DNA of 64,000 nucleotides from positions 62,001 to 126,000 of the forward strand of contig NZ_JAIQZC010000001.1 in NCBI RefSeq assembly GCF_020164535.1, in the 5' to 3' direction. The translations under genes were made by a program, and so were the position numbers. The notes below the pieces were generated by a model. That model saw only the letters and a list, made by a program, of their open reading frames with translations. It was not told the origin of the DNA and ran no database searches. Source of the stretch: Psychroflexus montanilacus (GTDB lineage Bacteria > Bacteroidota > Bacteroidia > Flavobacteriales > Flavobacteriaceae). This document shows positions 8,728-17,553 of this stretch, piece after piece (within the stretch, counting starts at the first letter, position 1; every line of letters starts with the position of its first letter).

Positions 8728-10071
8728 TTAATTGAAATCGTTGATACGTTCACTTAAGTCATAAACCTTAGCCTCTGGTAATATTCGCTCAATAATACTA
8801 CTTCCAGCAGCACTTCTATAGCCACCAGCACAGTGTACCAATATAGGTTTATCTGTAGGAATATGTTTAGCAGACTCTCTTAATTCATTGAGTGGATGAT
8901 TCTTTGCTGAATCGAATTTCTGAGATTCTTCAAATTCACTAACATTTCTTATGTCAATAATTGTGTATTGATCTGGATGCTGTTTAAAATCAGAGTAGTC
9001 TAAATCATCAGAGGATTCAAATTGCGTTTGTCCTAAAGTTAATATACCTTTAACTTGAGATTCATAACCAATTTTTGCAATTCTTGACACAATATCATCG
9101 TAATCTGAAATGGAATCCAGGACCAAATAAAATTCTTCTTTAGGTTGAATTATAGCTCCTATCCAGGTTTCTATCTTATCATTTTCAGATCTTGCCATAA
9201 TATTAATGCTTCCCGCTATATGATTGGCTTTAAAAGCAGCTTGAGCCCTTGTATCAATAATTGGAGCATCACCCTCAAAAGATTCTACATTCAAATGTAC
9301 AGGAATATCAGAAATGGATGCTTTATAATTGGCAGCTCCAGCTTTGTTGATGTCGACATCATGTCCAAAATAAGAAGGAATAAAGGGTTGTCCTTCCAAG
9401 ATTTCTTTCAAGAACTCTTCTTCAGTCTGTTCTTGAAAGGCCCAGTTTCCTATACGTTCGTTACCTAATGTACTTGTTGTGTCAGAACTCATATTCTTGC
9501 CACACAAACTTCCCGCTCCATGTGCTGGATAAACCCAAACATTATCAGACAAATGATTGTACTTAGTCGTCATGGTTTTGTACATCGCCTGTGCCAGTTC
9601 TTTTCGTTTGGCTGTCATATTACCAGCTTTTTCTCTTAAATCCGGACGACCTACATCCCCTATAAATAAAGTGTCACCAGTGAAGATGGCTTCTTTGGTA
9701 GTGGAGTCATCTACTGCATGTATGGTAATACCATCAGGAGAATGACCAGGAGTGTGAATACATTTAAAAGTAATGTCCTCCATTTTGAATTCATCACCCT
9801 CATCAAAAGCCTGGTGTGGATAATCCGCACCCACGAGATTACTAACATAAATAGTAGCGCCTGTTTCTTTATGAATTTGTAAATGACTACTTACAAAGTC
9901 AGCATGTGGATGAGTTTCAAACACTGCTACAATTTTGGCTTTATGTTCTTCTGCAAATTCATAATATGGTTGTGGATCCCTGGCAGGATCGACAACTGCC
10001 ATCTTCCCGTTGCTTACGATAGCATAAGAAAGGTGAGATAAAGGTTTGTCGTTATATTGTTTAATTGTCAT
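8728..10071 (-). CDS. persulfide dioxygenase-like MBL protein fused to two rhodanese domains
   Basis: A 447-aa cytoplasmic protein. Residues 1-~240 are an ETHE1/Blh-type metallo-beta-lactamase fold: THPHAD (His54, His56, Asp58), HTPGHSPDG, FTGDTLFIGDVGRPDL and VYPAHGAGSLCG. The residue after Asp58 is Phe rather than the His of dinuclear glyoxalase II enzymes, which fits a mononuclear iron site. Two rhodanese domains follow: the first lacks a catalytic Cys, the second has it in HCAGGYRS (Cys414). The fusion should oxidise glutathione or low-thiol persulfide to sulfite and move sulfane sulfur. It lies 17 bp downstream of the HMA gene and near a Crp/Fnr gene, suggesting a sulfide-stress operon. 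Confidence 0.87.
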   Translation of the reverse strand: MTIKQYNDKPLSHLSYAIVSNGKMAVVDPARDPQPYYEFAEEHKAKIVAVFETHPHADFVSSHLQIHKETGATIYVSNLVGADYPHQAFDEGDEFKMEDITFKCIHTPGHSPDGITIHAVDDSTTKEAIFTGDTLFIGDVGRPDLREKAGNMTAKRKELAQAMYKTMTTKYNHLSDNVWVYPAHGAGSLCGKNMSSDTTSTLGNERIGNWAFQEQTEEEFLKEILEGQPFIPSYFGHDVDINKAGAANYKASISDIPVHLNVESFEGDAPIIDTRAQAAFKANHIAGSINIMARSENDKIETWIGAIIQPKEEFYLVLDSISDYDDIVSRIAKIGYESQVKGILTLGQTQFESSDDLDYSDFKQHPDQYTIIDIRNVSEFEESQKFDSAKNHPLNELRESAKHIPTDKPILVHCAGGYRSAAGSSIIERILPEAKVYDLSERINDFN

Positions 10072-10088
10072 ATTGATTGTTTTAAAAA

Positions 10089-10358
10089 TTATTGATTCAT
10101 CTTACCTGTAGCACAGCTAATAAATGATTTTGCTTTGTTCAGATATGTATTGGCATTACCTATAATTGGGTAACCAAGTTGTTTCAGTTTATCTTCAACT
10201 TTTGAAACGGCTAATTCGTTTTCATAAGAAAAAGAAACCAAAGAAGATTCAGCTTCCACATTTACATTAGATACATCTTCAAGTGTGGTAAGGTGTTTTG
10301 AAATCGTATTTGCACAACCTCCACATTTCAGATTTTGAACTACTATTTTTTTTTGCAT
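10089..10358 (-). CDS. small heavy-metal-associated (HMA) domain protein
   Basis: An 89-aa protein starting at ATG 10358 (MQKKIVVQN); an upstream in-frame TTG at 10403 would add 15 unlikely residues. It carries one ferredoxin-like HMA domain with the metal-binding pair Cys12 and Cys15 (LKCGGCANT). A copper-chaperone role is usual for the fold, but here it is in an operon with a persulfide dioxygenase-rhodanese protein, so a role in binding thiophilic metals or sulfur carriers during sulfide stress is possible. That link is inferred only. Confidence 0.82.
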   Translation of the reverse strand: MQKKIVVQNLKCGGCANTISKHLTTLEDVSNVNVEAESSLVSFSYENELAVSKVEDKLKQLGYPIIGNANTYLNKAKSFISCATGKMNQ

Positions 10359-10489
10359 TGTTTTTGATTTTGAACTAAAGCATATGTGATTTTCGAAATT
10401 CAAATTTTAAATGAAAATGAATTTGATTTTATAAAAATCAGTACACTTTAAATTTTAAACAAAGTAATGGAATTTTTGAGATGAATACA

Positions 10490-10503
10490 GTAACAAAAGT
10501 TAC
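10490..10503. promoter_or_regulatory. candidate Crp/Fnr-family operator
   Basis: A perfect GTAAC-N4-GTTAC palindrome with the 5-4-5 geometry of Crp/Fnr sites. It lies just past the stop codon of the Crp/Fnr gene and about 130 bp before the HMA start, in the gap from which the HMA-dioxygenase operon should be transcribed. I recall this consensus as being predicted for HcpR-type regulators. Binding is not shown by sequence. Confidence 0.55.
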
Positions 10504-10506
10504 GCT

Positions 10507-11142
10507 TTAGTCGATGTCTATCAATTTGATAGAATTCCTGTTTAACTTAATACGATTTGTTTTTTCGAGTTGTTTTAGAAGTCTGGAAACAACAACCCTG
10601 CTGGTATGTAAATCGAAAGCTATGTCCTGGTGAGTCACTTTGATTTCAGAATCGTTGTAATATTTAGACTTATTCTTTAAATATTCTATTAAGCGCTCAT
10701 CCATTTTTTTGAAGGCAATGTTATCAATCGTTGCCATAACCTCCATTAATCGTTCATGGTAACTATCAAAAATGAAATTCCGCCAGGATTTATATTTTCC
10801 AAGCCACTCTTCCATCTTTTCAATGGGAATCATCAGCAAAGAAGATTCGGTTTCTGCTATGGCTCGTATTTCGCTTACTGCAGAACCGGTACAACAGGAT
10901 AGAGTCATAGCACAGGTTTCACCTTTTTCTAAGTAATAAAGCATAAGCTCAAAGCCATCTTCATCTTCTCGCATTACCTTGATGACCCCATCTATAAGCA
11001 ATGGCATGGCCGATAAATATTGACCTGTCCTAATCAACTCATCACCTGCGTTCACAGTTTTGATTGTTGCTATGTCATTGATTTCCTGAAGTAAATCTTC
11101 CTCAAAAATATGTCCGTAATTTCTTTTTATTTCTTCCAACAT
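10507..11142 (-). CDS. Crp/Fnr-family regulator with cysteine cluster
   Basis: A 211-aa regulator: N-terminal cyclic-nucleotide-binding beta barrel, then a winged HTH with THQDIAFDLHTSRVVVSRLL as recognition region. Start taken at ATG 11142 (MLEEIKRNYG); the open frame reaches 11205 but would overlap the divergent rluE. Cys77, Cys83 and Cys84 (TCAMTLSCC) sit in the barrel where Crp binds cAMP, which suggests thiol or persulfide sensing rather than cAMP. It is directly upstream of and parallel to the HMA-dioxygenase operon and is probably its regulator. Confidence 0.87.
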   Translation of the reverse strand: MLEEIKRNYGHIFEEDLLQEINDIATIKTVNAGDELIRTGQYLSAMPLLIDGVIKVMREDEDGFELMLYYLEKGETCAMTLSCCTGSAVSEIRAIAETESSLLMIPIEKMEEWLGKYKSWRNFIFDSYHERLMEVMATIDNIAFKKMDERLIEYLKNKSKYYNDSEIKVTHQDIAFDLHTSRVVVSRLLKQLEKTNRIKLNRNSIKLIDID

Positions 11143-11153
11143 GATCTTAATTG

Positions 11154-11161
11154 TATTTTTG
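11154..11161 (+). promoter_or_regulatory. Bacteroidota -7 box upstream of rluE
   Basis: TATTTTTG matches TAnnTTTG and ends 30 bases before the rluE ATG. No convincing -33 TTTG is seen. Confidence 0.5.
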
Positions 11162-11191
11162 CATAAAGATAAAACCTGAACTTTTAACTGA

Positions 11192-11752
11192 ATGGCGAAT
11201 TTCAAAATATTTAAACCTTACGGCATGTTAAGTCAGTTTGTGAATAACCAGTCGCGAAGAAGAAATAAACGGCTTCTTGGTGAGCTTGGTGACTTTCCAG
11301 AGGGAACCATGTCTGTAGGGCGATTGGACCAAGATTCTGAAGGTTTGTTGTTTTTAACTACCGATGGTAAATTCAGTCATCAGATTACATCGACAGGTAT
11401 CGAGAAGGAATATTGGGCGCAAGTAGATGGAGTGGCTACACAAAATCATGCCGATCAACTTTCCAAAGGTGTAGAGATAAGCATTTATGGAAAGCCCTAC
11501 CAAACCAGACCCTGTAAAGTCCAATTGATAAAGCCTCCAGAAGATTTACCAAAACGGGCCAAAGATATTAGAAACGAAGATGATCATGGAAAAACTTCCT
11601 GGTTGTCTATAACACTCACAGAAGGAAAATACAGACAAGTGAGAAAAATGACGGCCAAGGTAGAGTTGCCTACTTTGAGGCTCATACGTTATAGAATAGG
11701 AGAGGAGACCATTGAAGATATGAAGGTAGGAGAAGTTCGAATTCTGAAGTAG
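11192..11752 (+). CDS. rluE: 23S rRNA pseudouridine synthase, RluE type
   Basis: A 186-aa RsuA/RluB-family pseudouridine synthase without an S4 domain, as in RluE. The catalytic Asp46 sits in GRLDQDSEGLLFLT, followed by the EKEYWAQVDG strand and the C-terminal GKYRQVRKM motif. RluE modifies 23S rRNA U2457 in E. coli; the exact target here is inferred. It is divergent from the Crp/Fnr gene and convergent with the DUF1853 gene. Confidence 0.88.
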   Translation: MANFKIFKPYGMLSQFVNNQSRRRNKRLLGELGDFPEGTMSVGRLDQDSEGLLFLTTDGKFSHQITSTGIEKEYWAQVDGVATQNHADQLSKGVEISIYGKPYQTRPCKVQLIKPPEDLPKRAKDIRNEDDHGKTSWLSITLTEGKYRQVRKMTAKVELPTLRLIRYRIGEETIEDMKVGEVRILK

Positions 11753-11756
11753 CGAA

Positions 11757-12602
11757 TTACCACCAGACAACAAAACATTTGCGAGTTTCTCCTTTTTTAT
11801 TTCTTCTGAAGAGCATTACAGATTGCTTTTGCTCCATAAATTCCTGCAATTGAAATAGGGTTTTTGAGTAAGAATTCCATTTGGTATGCTGAGATTCGTC
11901 TGTAAACCAATTTATTTTTTTCGGAATGAAAAATGTGTTGTTTTTCCATTTTTTATTCAAAAACTCTTCAAGCGTATAAAAGTAGCCAGCAACGGCTTCC
12001 AGATTGGTTGTAAAAAAGCGCGTATTACAGTATTCTGGAAGAAATAGAATGGCTTTAAAACACAGTTTTTGTTTGACTTTCCAAGGATCTATATTAAGTT
12101 CTTTCAAAGAAGATTCTGCCAGGGGATGATAAAGCAAAGGGAATTGTTGCGTTTTTAATTTTTCCAATTTATCGATAAACCGATCTCGCCGATTAGGGCC
12201 AATCCAGCAATAATCTGGGTTCTCGTGAAGGTTATCATCGTACAGATAAATTTTATTGACCAATTCCACATGAAGGGTTTCCTCCAAAACCTTATCCTCA
12301 CAAATAAAATCAAACTCGCCAAGGGTGGTTTTTTCATCAATCACCTGAAGGCTGTAGGCTATTTGTTTATAAGGATTGGAGAGCTGAAGATAATACTTAA
12401 AAAAAATCTCAGCACGTTTCCCCAAAAAGTTAAAGACCCTGGCTTCATCATAGGGGAAGTCTTCAATGACTCTTGTTTCGCTCAAAGCCTCAAATTCAAA
12501 AGCAGTGATTTTGGAACCTGGAAGTTGATCTATCATCAACCGGGTAGTCAAGAATCCTTGGTATTGCTTTAGAACCTGTAGATCTGTATCTTTAGTCTCC
12601 AA
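11757..12602 (-). CDS. DUF1853 family protein
   Basis: A 281-aa protein matching DUF1853 by pattern: [14 protein letters not shown] followed by [11 protein letters not shown], and [10 protein letters not shown]. The D...E-x-x-x-K arrangement resembles a PD-(D/E)xK nuclease core, and I recall the family being placed in that superfamily. The start is a TTG at 12602 with an 11-bp overlap into deoD; the next Met (residue 23) would lose conserved sequence. It is the last gene of a deoC-deoD-DUF1853 run, which may link it to nucleic-acid turnover. No function is known to me. Confidence 0.75.
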   Translation of the reverse strand: METKDTDLQVLKQYQGFLTTRLMIDQLPGSKITAFEFEALSETRVIEDFPYDEARVFNFLGKRAEIFFKYYLQLSNPYKQIAYSLQVIDEKTTLGEFDFICEDKVLEETLHVELVNKIYLYDDNLHENPDYCWIGPNRRDRFIDKLEKLKTQQFPLLYHPLAESSLKELNIDPWKVKQKLCFKAILFLPEYCNTRFFTTNLEAVAGYFYTLEEFLNKKWKNNTFFIPKKINWFTDESQHTKWNSYSKTLFQLQEFMEQKQSVMLFRRNKKGETRKCFVVWW

Positions 12603-13293
12603 GCTCCAAAGCGATTTTTATCATTTGATTGAAGGTAGTTTCGCGTTCCTCAGCAGAGGTTTTTTCACCAGTGATTAAAGAGTCAGAGATGGTTAAAATC
12701 GCCAAAGCATTCACATTATGTTTGGCTGCGATAGAATAGAGCCCGGCAGCTTCCATCTCCACACATAGCACATTGTAGGCCGCCCACATTTCATGATCCA
12801 AAGGATCGTCGGTATAAAACAAATCTGAGGATAGCACATTTCCAGCTTTGAAGGAAATATCAAGTTCTCTGGCGGTTTGTATGGCTTTATCGAATAATTT
12901 AAAGCTGGCCGTAGGGGCGAAGTCGCCTCCATTGAATCGGTTGCGATTCAGAGAAGAATTGGAAGAGGCCGACATAGCAATGACGACATCACGCATTTCT
13001 ACTTCTTTTTTGATGGCGCCTGCACTACCTACGCGAATCAAGTTTTTTACACCAAATTCAGAAATCAACTCGTGCGCGTAAATGCTTATGGAGGGAATTC
13101 CCATCCCGGTACCTTGCACTGAGATGGGTTGCCCTTTATAGGTTCCTGTATAGCCTAGCATTCCTCGAACTTCATTGTAGCAGGTAACATTTTCTAAGAA
13201 GGTTTCAGCTATCCATTTGGCTCTCAATGGATCTCCAGGTAAAAGTATAGTTTCGGCGATATCGCCTTTCTTAGCGTCGATATGTACACTCAT
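12592..13293 (-). CDS. deoD: purine-nucleoside phosphorylase
   Basis: Phosphorolysis of purine (deoxy)nucleosides to base and (deoxy)ribose-1-phosphate. The 233-aa protein has the hexameric NP-I family features: [21 protein letters not shown] phosphate site, [10 protein letters not shown] and the catalytic Asp in TISDSL. It sits 10 bp after deoC, forming a deoxynucleoside salvage operon in which deoxyribose phosphate feeds DeoC. Confidence 0.95.
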   Translation of the reverse strand: MSVHIDAKKGDIAETILLPGDPLRAKWIAETFLENVTCYNEVRGMLGYTGTYKGQPISVQGTGMGIPSISIYAHELISEFGVKNLIRVGSAGAIKKEVEMRDVVIAMSASSNSSLNRNRFNGGDFAPTASFKLFDKAIQTARELDISFKAGNVLSSDLFYTDDPLDHEMWAAYNVLCVEMEAAGLYSIAAKHNVNALAILTISDSLITGEKTSAEERETTFNQMIKIALELGD

Positions 13294-13303
13294 TATAGTA
13301 GGT

Positions 13304-13960
13304 TTAATAGTTTGAATCAGATGAAGTTCCCTCTACGATAGCGATGCCAGCCGAAGCACCAATTCTGGAAACCCCCAGATCAATGTATCTTTTGGCAGTT
13401 TCAGCGTCTCTTATGCCTCCAGAGGCTTTTATCCTTACACGACTTGAGGTGTTTTTTTTCATGATTTCCACAGCTTCTTCGGTAGTGCCGTAACTTCCAA
13501 ATCCAGTAGATGTTTTGACATAATCAGCTCCAGCACTTTCTGCGAGCTGGCTGGCTTTAGCGATTTCATCGTTGGTAAGATTGCAAATTTCGAGAATAAC
13601 CTTCAAGGTGTGATTTCCTATAGCTTGCTTCACAAACCGAATATCATTTTCAACATATTGAAAGTCTTTTTCTTTGACTTTGCCTTGGTGGATGACCATA
13701 TCTATTTCTGAAGCCCCATCTGCGATCGCTTGTTTGGCTTCTTCAACTTTAGTTTTAGTAGAACAAGCACCAAGAGGAAAGCCTACGACGGTACAAACTT
13801 TCACATTAGAATCTTTAAGGATGTCTACGGCAGATTCAACGTAACTGGAGTTGATACAGACGGTAGCAAATTTATAAGCGATAGCTTCTTCACAGAGATT
13901 ATGAATCTGGGTGAGGCTAGCGTCAGCCTTTAGTAAAGTATGATCTATATAAGTATTCAT
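13304..13960 (-). CDS. deoC: deoxyribose-phosphate aldolase
   Basis: Cleaves 2-deoxyribose-5-phosphate to glyceraldehyde-3-phosphate and acetaldehyde. The 218-aa TIM barrel shows FPLGACSTK, the Schiff-base Lys149 in [11 protein letters not shown] and a second Lys in RIKASGGIR. First gene of the deoC-deoD-DUF1853 run, transcribed away from rpsF. Confidence 0.95.
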   Translation of the reverse strand: MNTYIDHTLLKADASLTQIHNLCEEAIAYKFATVCINSSYVESAVDILKDSNVKVCTVVGFPLGACSTKTKVEEAKQAIADGASEIDMVIHQGKVKEKDFQYVENDIRFVKQAIGNHTLKVILEICNLTNDEIAKASQLAESAGADYVKTSTGFGSYGTTEEAVEIMKKNTSSRVRIKASGGIRDAETAKRYIDLGVSRIGASAGIAIVEGTSSDSNY

Positions 13961-14043
13961 AGGGGTTTGAATGATTTTGAAGTAAAGATAAAAGTTTGAA
14001 ATGAATCTGAATACTAATCGCTAAAATATATCAATAGCAGGGG

Positions 14044-14074
14044 TTTGCAATATTAAGAATATGTTGTACTTTTG
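14044..14074 (+). promoter_or_regulatory. promoter of the rpsF operon
   Basis: TTTG at 14044-14047, 19 bp spacer, then TACTTTTG at 14067-14074: an exact match to the Bacteroidota TTTG-N19-TAnnTTTG promoter, 26 bases before the rpsF ATG. Confidence 0.85.
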
Positions 14075-14100
14075 CAGGCATTAAAATAAAATAGATATTT

Positions 14101-14439
14101 ATGAATCATTATGAAACTGTTTTCATCTTGAATCCCGTTTTATCTGAAGACCAGATAAAGGAAACAGTAAAGAAATACGAAGATTTTCTTGTTTCGAAAG
14201 GTGCAAAGATGGTAAACAAAGAAGATTGGGGCCTAAAGAAATTGGCTTACCCAATCCAGCACAAAAAGAGTGGTTTTTACCACTTATTTGAGTACACAGT
14301 AGATGGAACTACCATCGAGCCTTTGGAAGTCATGTTCAGAAGAGACGAGAGAATGATGCGTTATTTGACCGTTAAACTAGACAAACATGCTATTGATTGG
14401 GCTAAAGAACGAGTTAAACGAATTAAAACTGGCGCGTAA
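14101..14439 (+). CDS. rpsF: 30S ribosomal protein S6
   Basis: A 112-aa S6 protein ([14 protein letters not shown]... with the conserved [16 protein letters not shown] segment). It binds S18 in the 30S platform. First gene of the rpsF-rpsR-rplI operon, with 2 bp to rpsR and an excellent promoter upstream. Confidence 0.97.
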   Translation: MNHYETVFILNPVLSEDQIKETVKKYEDFLVSKGAKMVNKEDWGLKKLAYPIQHKKSGFYHLFEYTVDGTTIEPLEVMFRRDERMMRYLTVKLDKHAIDWAKERVKRIKTGA

Positions 14440-14441
14440 TT

Positions 14442-14738
14442 ATGGCAACAATTGAAGAACAATCAAAAGGAAAGAACGACGGTGAGATCAGATATCTAAC
14501 CCCGTTAGACATTGAAACTAAAAGTAAAACCCGTTTTTGTCGTTTTAAAAGAGCTGGCATCAAGTATGTAGATTACAAAAATGCTGACTTCTTGATGGAA
14601 TTTGTAAACGAACAAGGTAAAATTTTACCAAGACGTTTAACAGGAACCTCTTTAAAATACCAAAGAAAAGTATCTCAAGCTATCAAGCGTTCACGCCACT
14701 TAGCTTTGATGCCATACGTAGGTGATTTATTAAAATAA
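14442..14738 (+). CDS. rpsR: 30S ribosomal protein S18
   Basis: A 98-aa S18 protein with the family core [23 protein letters not shown] and [13 protein letters not shown]. It partners S6 on the 30S platform. The N-terminal ~20 residues are an acidic or polar extension common in Bacteroidota S18. Confidence 0.97.
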   Translation: MATIEEQSKGKNDGEIRYLTPLDIETKSKTRFCRFKRAGIKYVDYKNADFLMEFVNEQGKILPRRLTGTSLKYQRKVSQAIKRSRHLALMPYVGDLLK

Positions 14739-14750
14739 AAAGGCAAAAAA

Positions 14751-15200
14751 ATGGAAATTATACTTAAGAAAGACGTAGATAATCTTGGTTTTGCCGATGA
14801 CTTAGTATCTGTGAAAAATGGATACGGTCGTAACTTTTTGATTCCTCAAGGTCTTGCAGTTCTTGCAACACCTTCAGCTAGAAAAGTTTTGGCAGAAAAC
14901 CTTAAGCAACGTGCTTATAAAGAAAAGAAAATTGTTGACGAGGCTAAATCTTTAGCCGAAAAAGCAAAAGATCTTGATATTAAAATACCTTCTAAAACAG
15001 GTGCTGGTGATAAACTTTTCGGAAGCATCACAGCTGGTAACCTTCAGGAAGTATTAGCTAAGCACGATGTAGACATCGACAAAAAATACATTACTATTCT
15101 TGGTGGTAACATCAAGCGTTTAGGTCAGTACGACGCAAAATTAAGATTTCACAGAGATGTGATTTTGGATTTCACTTTTGAAGTGATTGCAGAGAACTAA
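14751..15200 (+). CDS. rplI: 50S ribosomal protein L9
   Basis: A 149-aa L9 protein: N-terminal domain MEIILKKDVDNLGF...GYGRNFLIPQGLA, a connecting helix rich in Lys and Ala (~45-75), and the C-terminal rRNA-binding domain (KLFGSITAGNL). Last gene of the operon; a strong terminator follows. Confidence 0.97.
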   Translation: MEIILKKDVDNLGFADDLVSVKNGYGRNFLIPQGLAVLATPSARKVLAENLKQRAYKEKKIVDEAKSLAEKAKDLDIKIPSKTGAGDKLFGSITAGNLQEVLAKHDVDIDKKYITILGGNIKRLGQYDAKLRFHRDVILDFTFEVIAEN

Positions 15201-15224
15201 GACTTTATAAATTATCAAATTACT

Positions 15225-15252
15225 AAGCTGACTTTCGAGTCAGCTTTTTTTA
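15225..15252 (+). terminator. Terminator of the rpsF-rpsR-rplI operon
   Basis: A perfect 9-bp stem (AAGCTGACT / AGTCAGCTT) closed by a stable TTCG tetraloop and followed by a T-run, 24 bases after the rplI stop. Confidence 0.92.
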
Positions 15253-15281
15253 TAACCAAATTTTTCTTTCTATTGTCCAGA

Positions 15282-15314
15282 TTTGGATGAAGGAATGAAT
15301 CTTTTTTATTTTTG
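15282..15314 (+). promoter_or_regulatory. promoter of the DUF6495-like gene, nearly leaderless
   Basis: TTTG at 15282-15285, 21 bp spacer, TATTTTTG at 15307-15314. The ATG at 15320 follows after only 5 bases, so transcription should begin at or next to the start codon. Confidence 0.75.
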
Positions 15315-15319
15315 CACTC

Positions 15320-15793
15320 ATGAAATACGAAAGACTTACACAGGAGCAGCTTAAAGAAATGCACAAAGAATTTATCAATTTTTTGGCGAGTCAGTCCATC
15401 ACCAAAGAGGAGTGGGAAAACATCAAAGTCAACAAACCTCAGGTGGCGGAGGATGAACTCGATGTCTTTAGTGATTTGGTTTGGGAAGGTGTGCTCAACA
15501 ACGTCAATTATCTTGAGCATTTCTCTCCGCAGCAATTATTTTTATTCGAATTTACAGATCAATTCATCAATTTGATTGGTCTTAAAATCGAAAATGAGGC
15601 TATAGATATCAATACCAAACAGGGTTTCCAATGGCTTCGAGATAACCTCCTAAATGAAGATGTTCAGATTTACACCTCACAAAAAGCCATAAGTGAAGAC
15701 AGAAATAAAGATATTTTTGCACTTATCAAGCAAGGAGCGCACATTACCAAAGGCAAACTTTACCAGTATTTTGATGGTATGGTAGAAAAGTAA
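15320..15793 (+). CDS. conserved flavobacterial protein (DUF6495-like)
   Basis: A 157-aa soluble acidic protein, no signal peptide or membrane segment. I recognise it as a protein conserved in flavobacteria next to ribosomal or tRNA-synthetase genes, probably DUF6495, with no known function. Visible features are a helical N-terminal half with HKEFINFLASQSIT and a C-terminal segment GKLYQYFDGM. It lies between rplI and hisS with its own promoter. Confidence 0.7.
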   Translation: MKYERLTQEQLKEMHKEFINFLASQSITKEEWENIKVNKPQVAEDELDVFSDLVWEGVLNNVNYLEHFSPQQLFLFEFTDQFINLIGLKIENEAIDINTKQGFQWLRDNLLNEDVQIYTSQKAISEDRNKDIFALIKQGAHITKGKLYQYFDGMVEK

Positions 15794-15831
15794 ATTTATT
15801 TTAGCGTTTTTATAATTTTTTAAAATTAAAC

Positions 15832-17208
15832 ATGGCAAGTAAAGCGTCAATACCTAAGGGAACACGTGACTTTTCACCTCTGGAAGTCAGCAAGAGACAA
15901 TACATAAGCTCAACGATTCAAGAACATTTCAAAACCTTTGGTTTTCAACCTATTGAAACCCCAACCTTTGAAAATTCAGACACCTTGATGGGTAAATATG
16001 GAGAGGAAGGCGATCGCTTGATTTTTAAAATTTTGAATTCTGGGGATTATTTGAAGAAAGCAAATTCAGAAGCATACCAAGGAAAAGACAGTGTTAGGTT
16101 AGCTTCATCCATTTCAGAAAAAGCCTTGAAGTACGATCTTACTGTTCCATTTGCCAGGTACGTCGTTCAGCACCAAAATGAAATTGATTTTCCTTTTAAA
16201 CGCTTTCAAATTCAAAACGTATACAGAGCAGATCGTCCACAGAGAGGAAGGTTCAGAGAATTTACGCAATGTGATGCCGATGTGATTGGCAGCGACAGTC
16301 TATGGCAGGAGGTAGAGTTTATTCAATTATACGACTCGGTTTTTACAAGTTTAAAATTAGAAGGGGTCACGATCAAAATGAACAACAGAAAAATTCTTTC
16401 TGGTCTGGCTGAAGTCATTGGCGAAAGCGATAAACTCATCGATTTTACAGTTGCTTTAGACAAGCTGGACAAAATAGGTGAGGAGGGCGTTAAAAAAGAA
16501 ATGCTGGACAAAGGCATTTCAGAATCTGCCATCGAAAACATCCAACCTATTTTCAATTTTAATGGTGATTTTGCAACTAAAATCAGTTTGCTTAAGTCTC
16601 TTCTTTCAAACTCTGAAATTGGACAACAAGGAATTGAGGAACTAGAATTCATTCAGAAGGCCTTACAGGAATTACCTCTAAAAACAGCGACCTTGGATCT
16701 TGATGTGACCTTAGCTCGCGGACTTAATTATTATACTGGAGCTATTTTTGAGATTTCGGCTCCAGCCAAGGTGAAAATGGGCTCCATTGGCGGTGGAGGA
16801 AGATACGATGATCTCACTGGTATTTTTGGACTCAAAAACATGAGTGGAGTTGGTATCTCTTTCGGTTTGGACAGAATTTATTTAGTTCTGGAAGAATTGG
16901 ATTTATTTCCAGAAGAAATCAAAGAAACCACTAAAGTCTTATTCATCAACTTTGGGGAAGAAGAAGCTTTATATGCCCTCAAAGCTATTACAGAGTTGAG
17001 AACGGCATCTGTTTCTGCTGAATTGTATCCAGACGCAGCTAAAATGAAGAAACAGATGACTTACGCGGATAAAAGAAGTATCCCATACGTAGTTTTAGCA
17101 GGCGGCAGCGAAATGCAATCTGAAGTTTACAATTTAAAAAATATGAAAACGGGAGAACAAGCATCCTATACAAAGGATGATTTAATTAAAAAGTTGACGA
17201 TTTCATAA
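15832..17208 (+). CDS. hisS: histidyl-tRNA synthetase
   Basis: Charges tRNA-His. The 458-aa class II synthetase has motif 1 near GTRDFSP, motif 2 (YRADRPQRGRFREFTQCD), the histidine-binding loops LARGLNYYTGAIFE and GGGGRYDDL, motif 3 (GVGISFGLDRIY) and a C-terminal anticodon-binding domain. Residues ~70-85 hold a short insertion (SGDYLKKANSEAY) seen in Bacteroidota HisS. Confidence 0.96.
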   Translation: MASKASIPKGTRDFSPLEVSKRQYISSTIQEHFKTFGFQPIETPTFENSDTLMGKYGEEGDRLIFKILNSGDYLKKANSEAYQGKDSVRLASSISEKALKYDLTVPFARYVVQHQNEIDFPFKRFQIQNVYRADRPQRGRFREFTQCDADVIGSDSLWQEVEFIQLYDSVFTSLKLEGVTIKMNNRKILSGLAEVIGESDKLIDFTVALDKLDKIGEEGVKKEMLDKGISESAIENIQPIFNFNGDFATKISLLKSLLSNSEIGQQGIEELEFIQKALQELPLKTATLDLDVTLARGLNYYTGAIFEISAPAKVKMGSIGGGGRYDDLTGIFGLKNMSGVGISFGLDRIYLVLEELDLFPEEIKETTKVLFINFGEEEALYALKAITELRTASVSAELYPDAAKMKKQMTYADKRSIPYVVLAGGSEMQSEVYNLKNMKTGEQASYTKDDLIKKLTIS

Positions 17209-17277
17209 GTATTGATGCTTTTAACGCTTCTTTATGTAGTGTAAATGTGAATTTAATTTTACATTTAAAATAAAATT

Positions 17278-17472
17278 ATGGGAGCAAATAAGAACATTAA
17301 ACCTTGGGAAGATGCCGCTAAAGATGAAAATGAAGTGCATCTCGCCGATATGCATGGAGACGGAGTTCATTTTGACAGGTCTATTCTAGCTAAAGCAAAG
17401 CGGAACAAACAAATCAACAAGGAAAAAGCTGAAAAAGCTCAGAGAAAGAAAAACATAATGAAGAACAGTTGA
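17278..17472 (+). CDS. small basic protein, unknown
   Basis: A 64-aa protein with a mixed N-terminal half (KNIKPWEDAAKDENEVHLADMHGDGVHFD) read in two parts and a strongly basic, probably helical C-terminal half rich in Lys and Glu (NKQINKEKAEKAQRKKN). No domain recognised. It is real by composition, start context and a terminator directly after it; the basic tail could bind nucleic acid. Confidence 0.6.
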   Translation: MGANKNIKPWEDAAKDENEVHLADMHGDGVHFDRSILAKAKRNKQINKEKAEKAQRKKNIMKNS

Positions 17473-17522
17473 AATCCTTTATTTTATAGGTTTTGAGCTG
17501 AATTAATTTTGGAATAATATAT

Positions 17523-17552
17523 AAAAAAACCCTGCGATTGCAGGGTTTTTTT
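17523..17552. terminator. bidirectional terminator between the 64-aa gene and the tRNA
   Basis: A 13-bp perfect stem (AAAAAAACCCTGC / GCAGGGTTTTTTT) with loop GATT. It serves the rightward 64-aa gene and the leftward tRNA gene, whose 3' end is at 17554. Confidence 0.9.
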
Positions 17553-17553
17553 G

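Noticed and set aside
9145-9468. Plus-strand open frame of 107 codons inside the persulfide dioxygenase gene
   Set aside because: Shadow of a strongly supported gene, with no recognisable motif or promoter.
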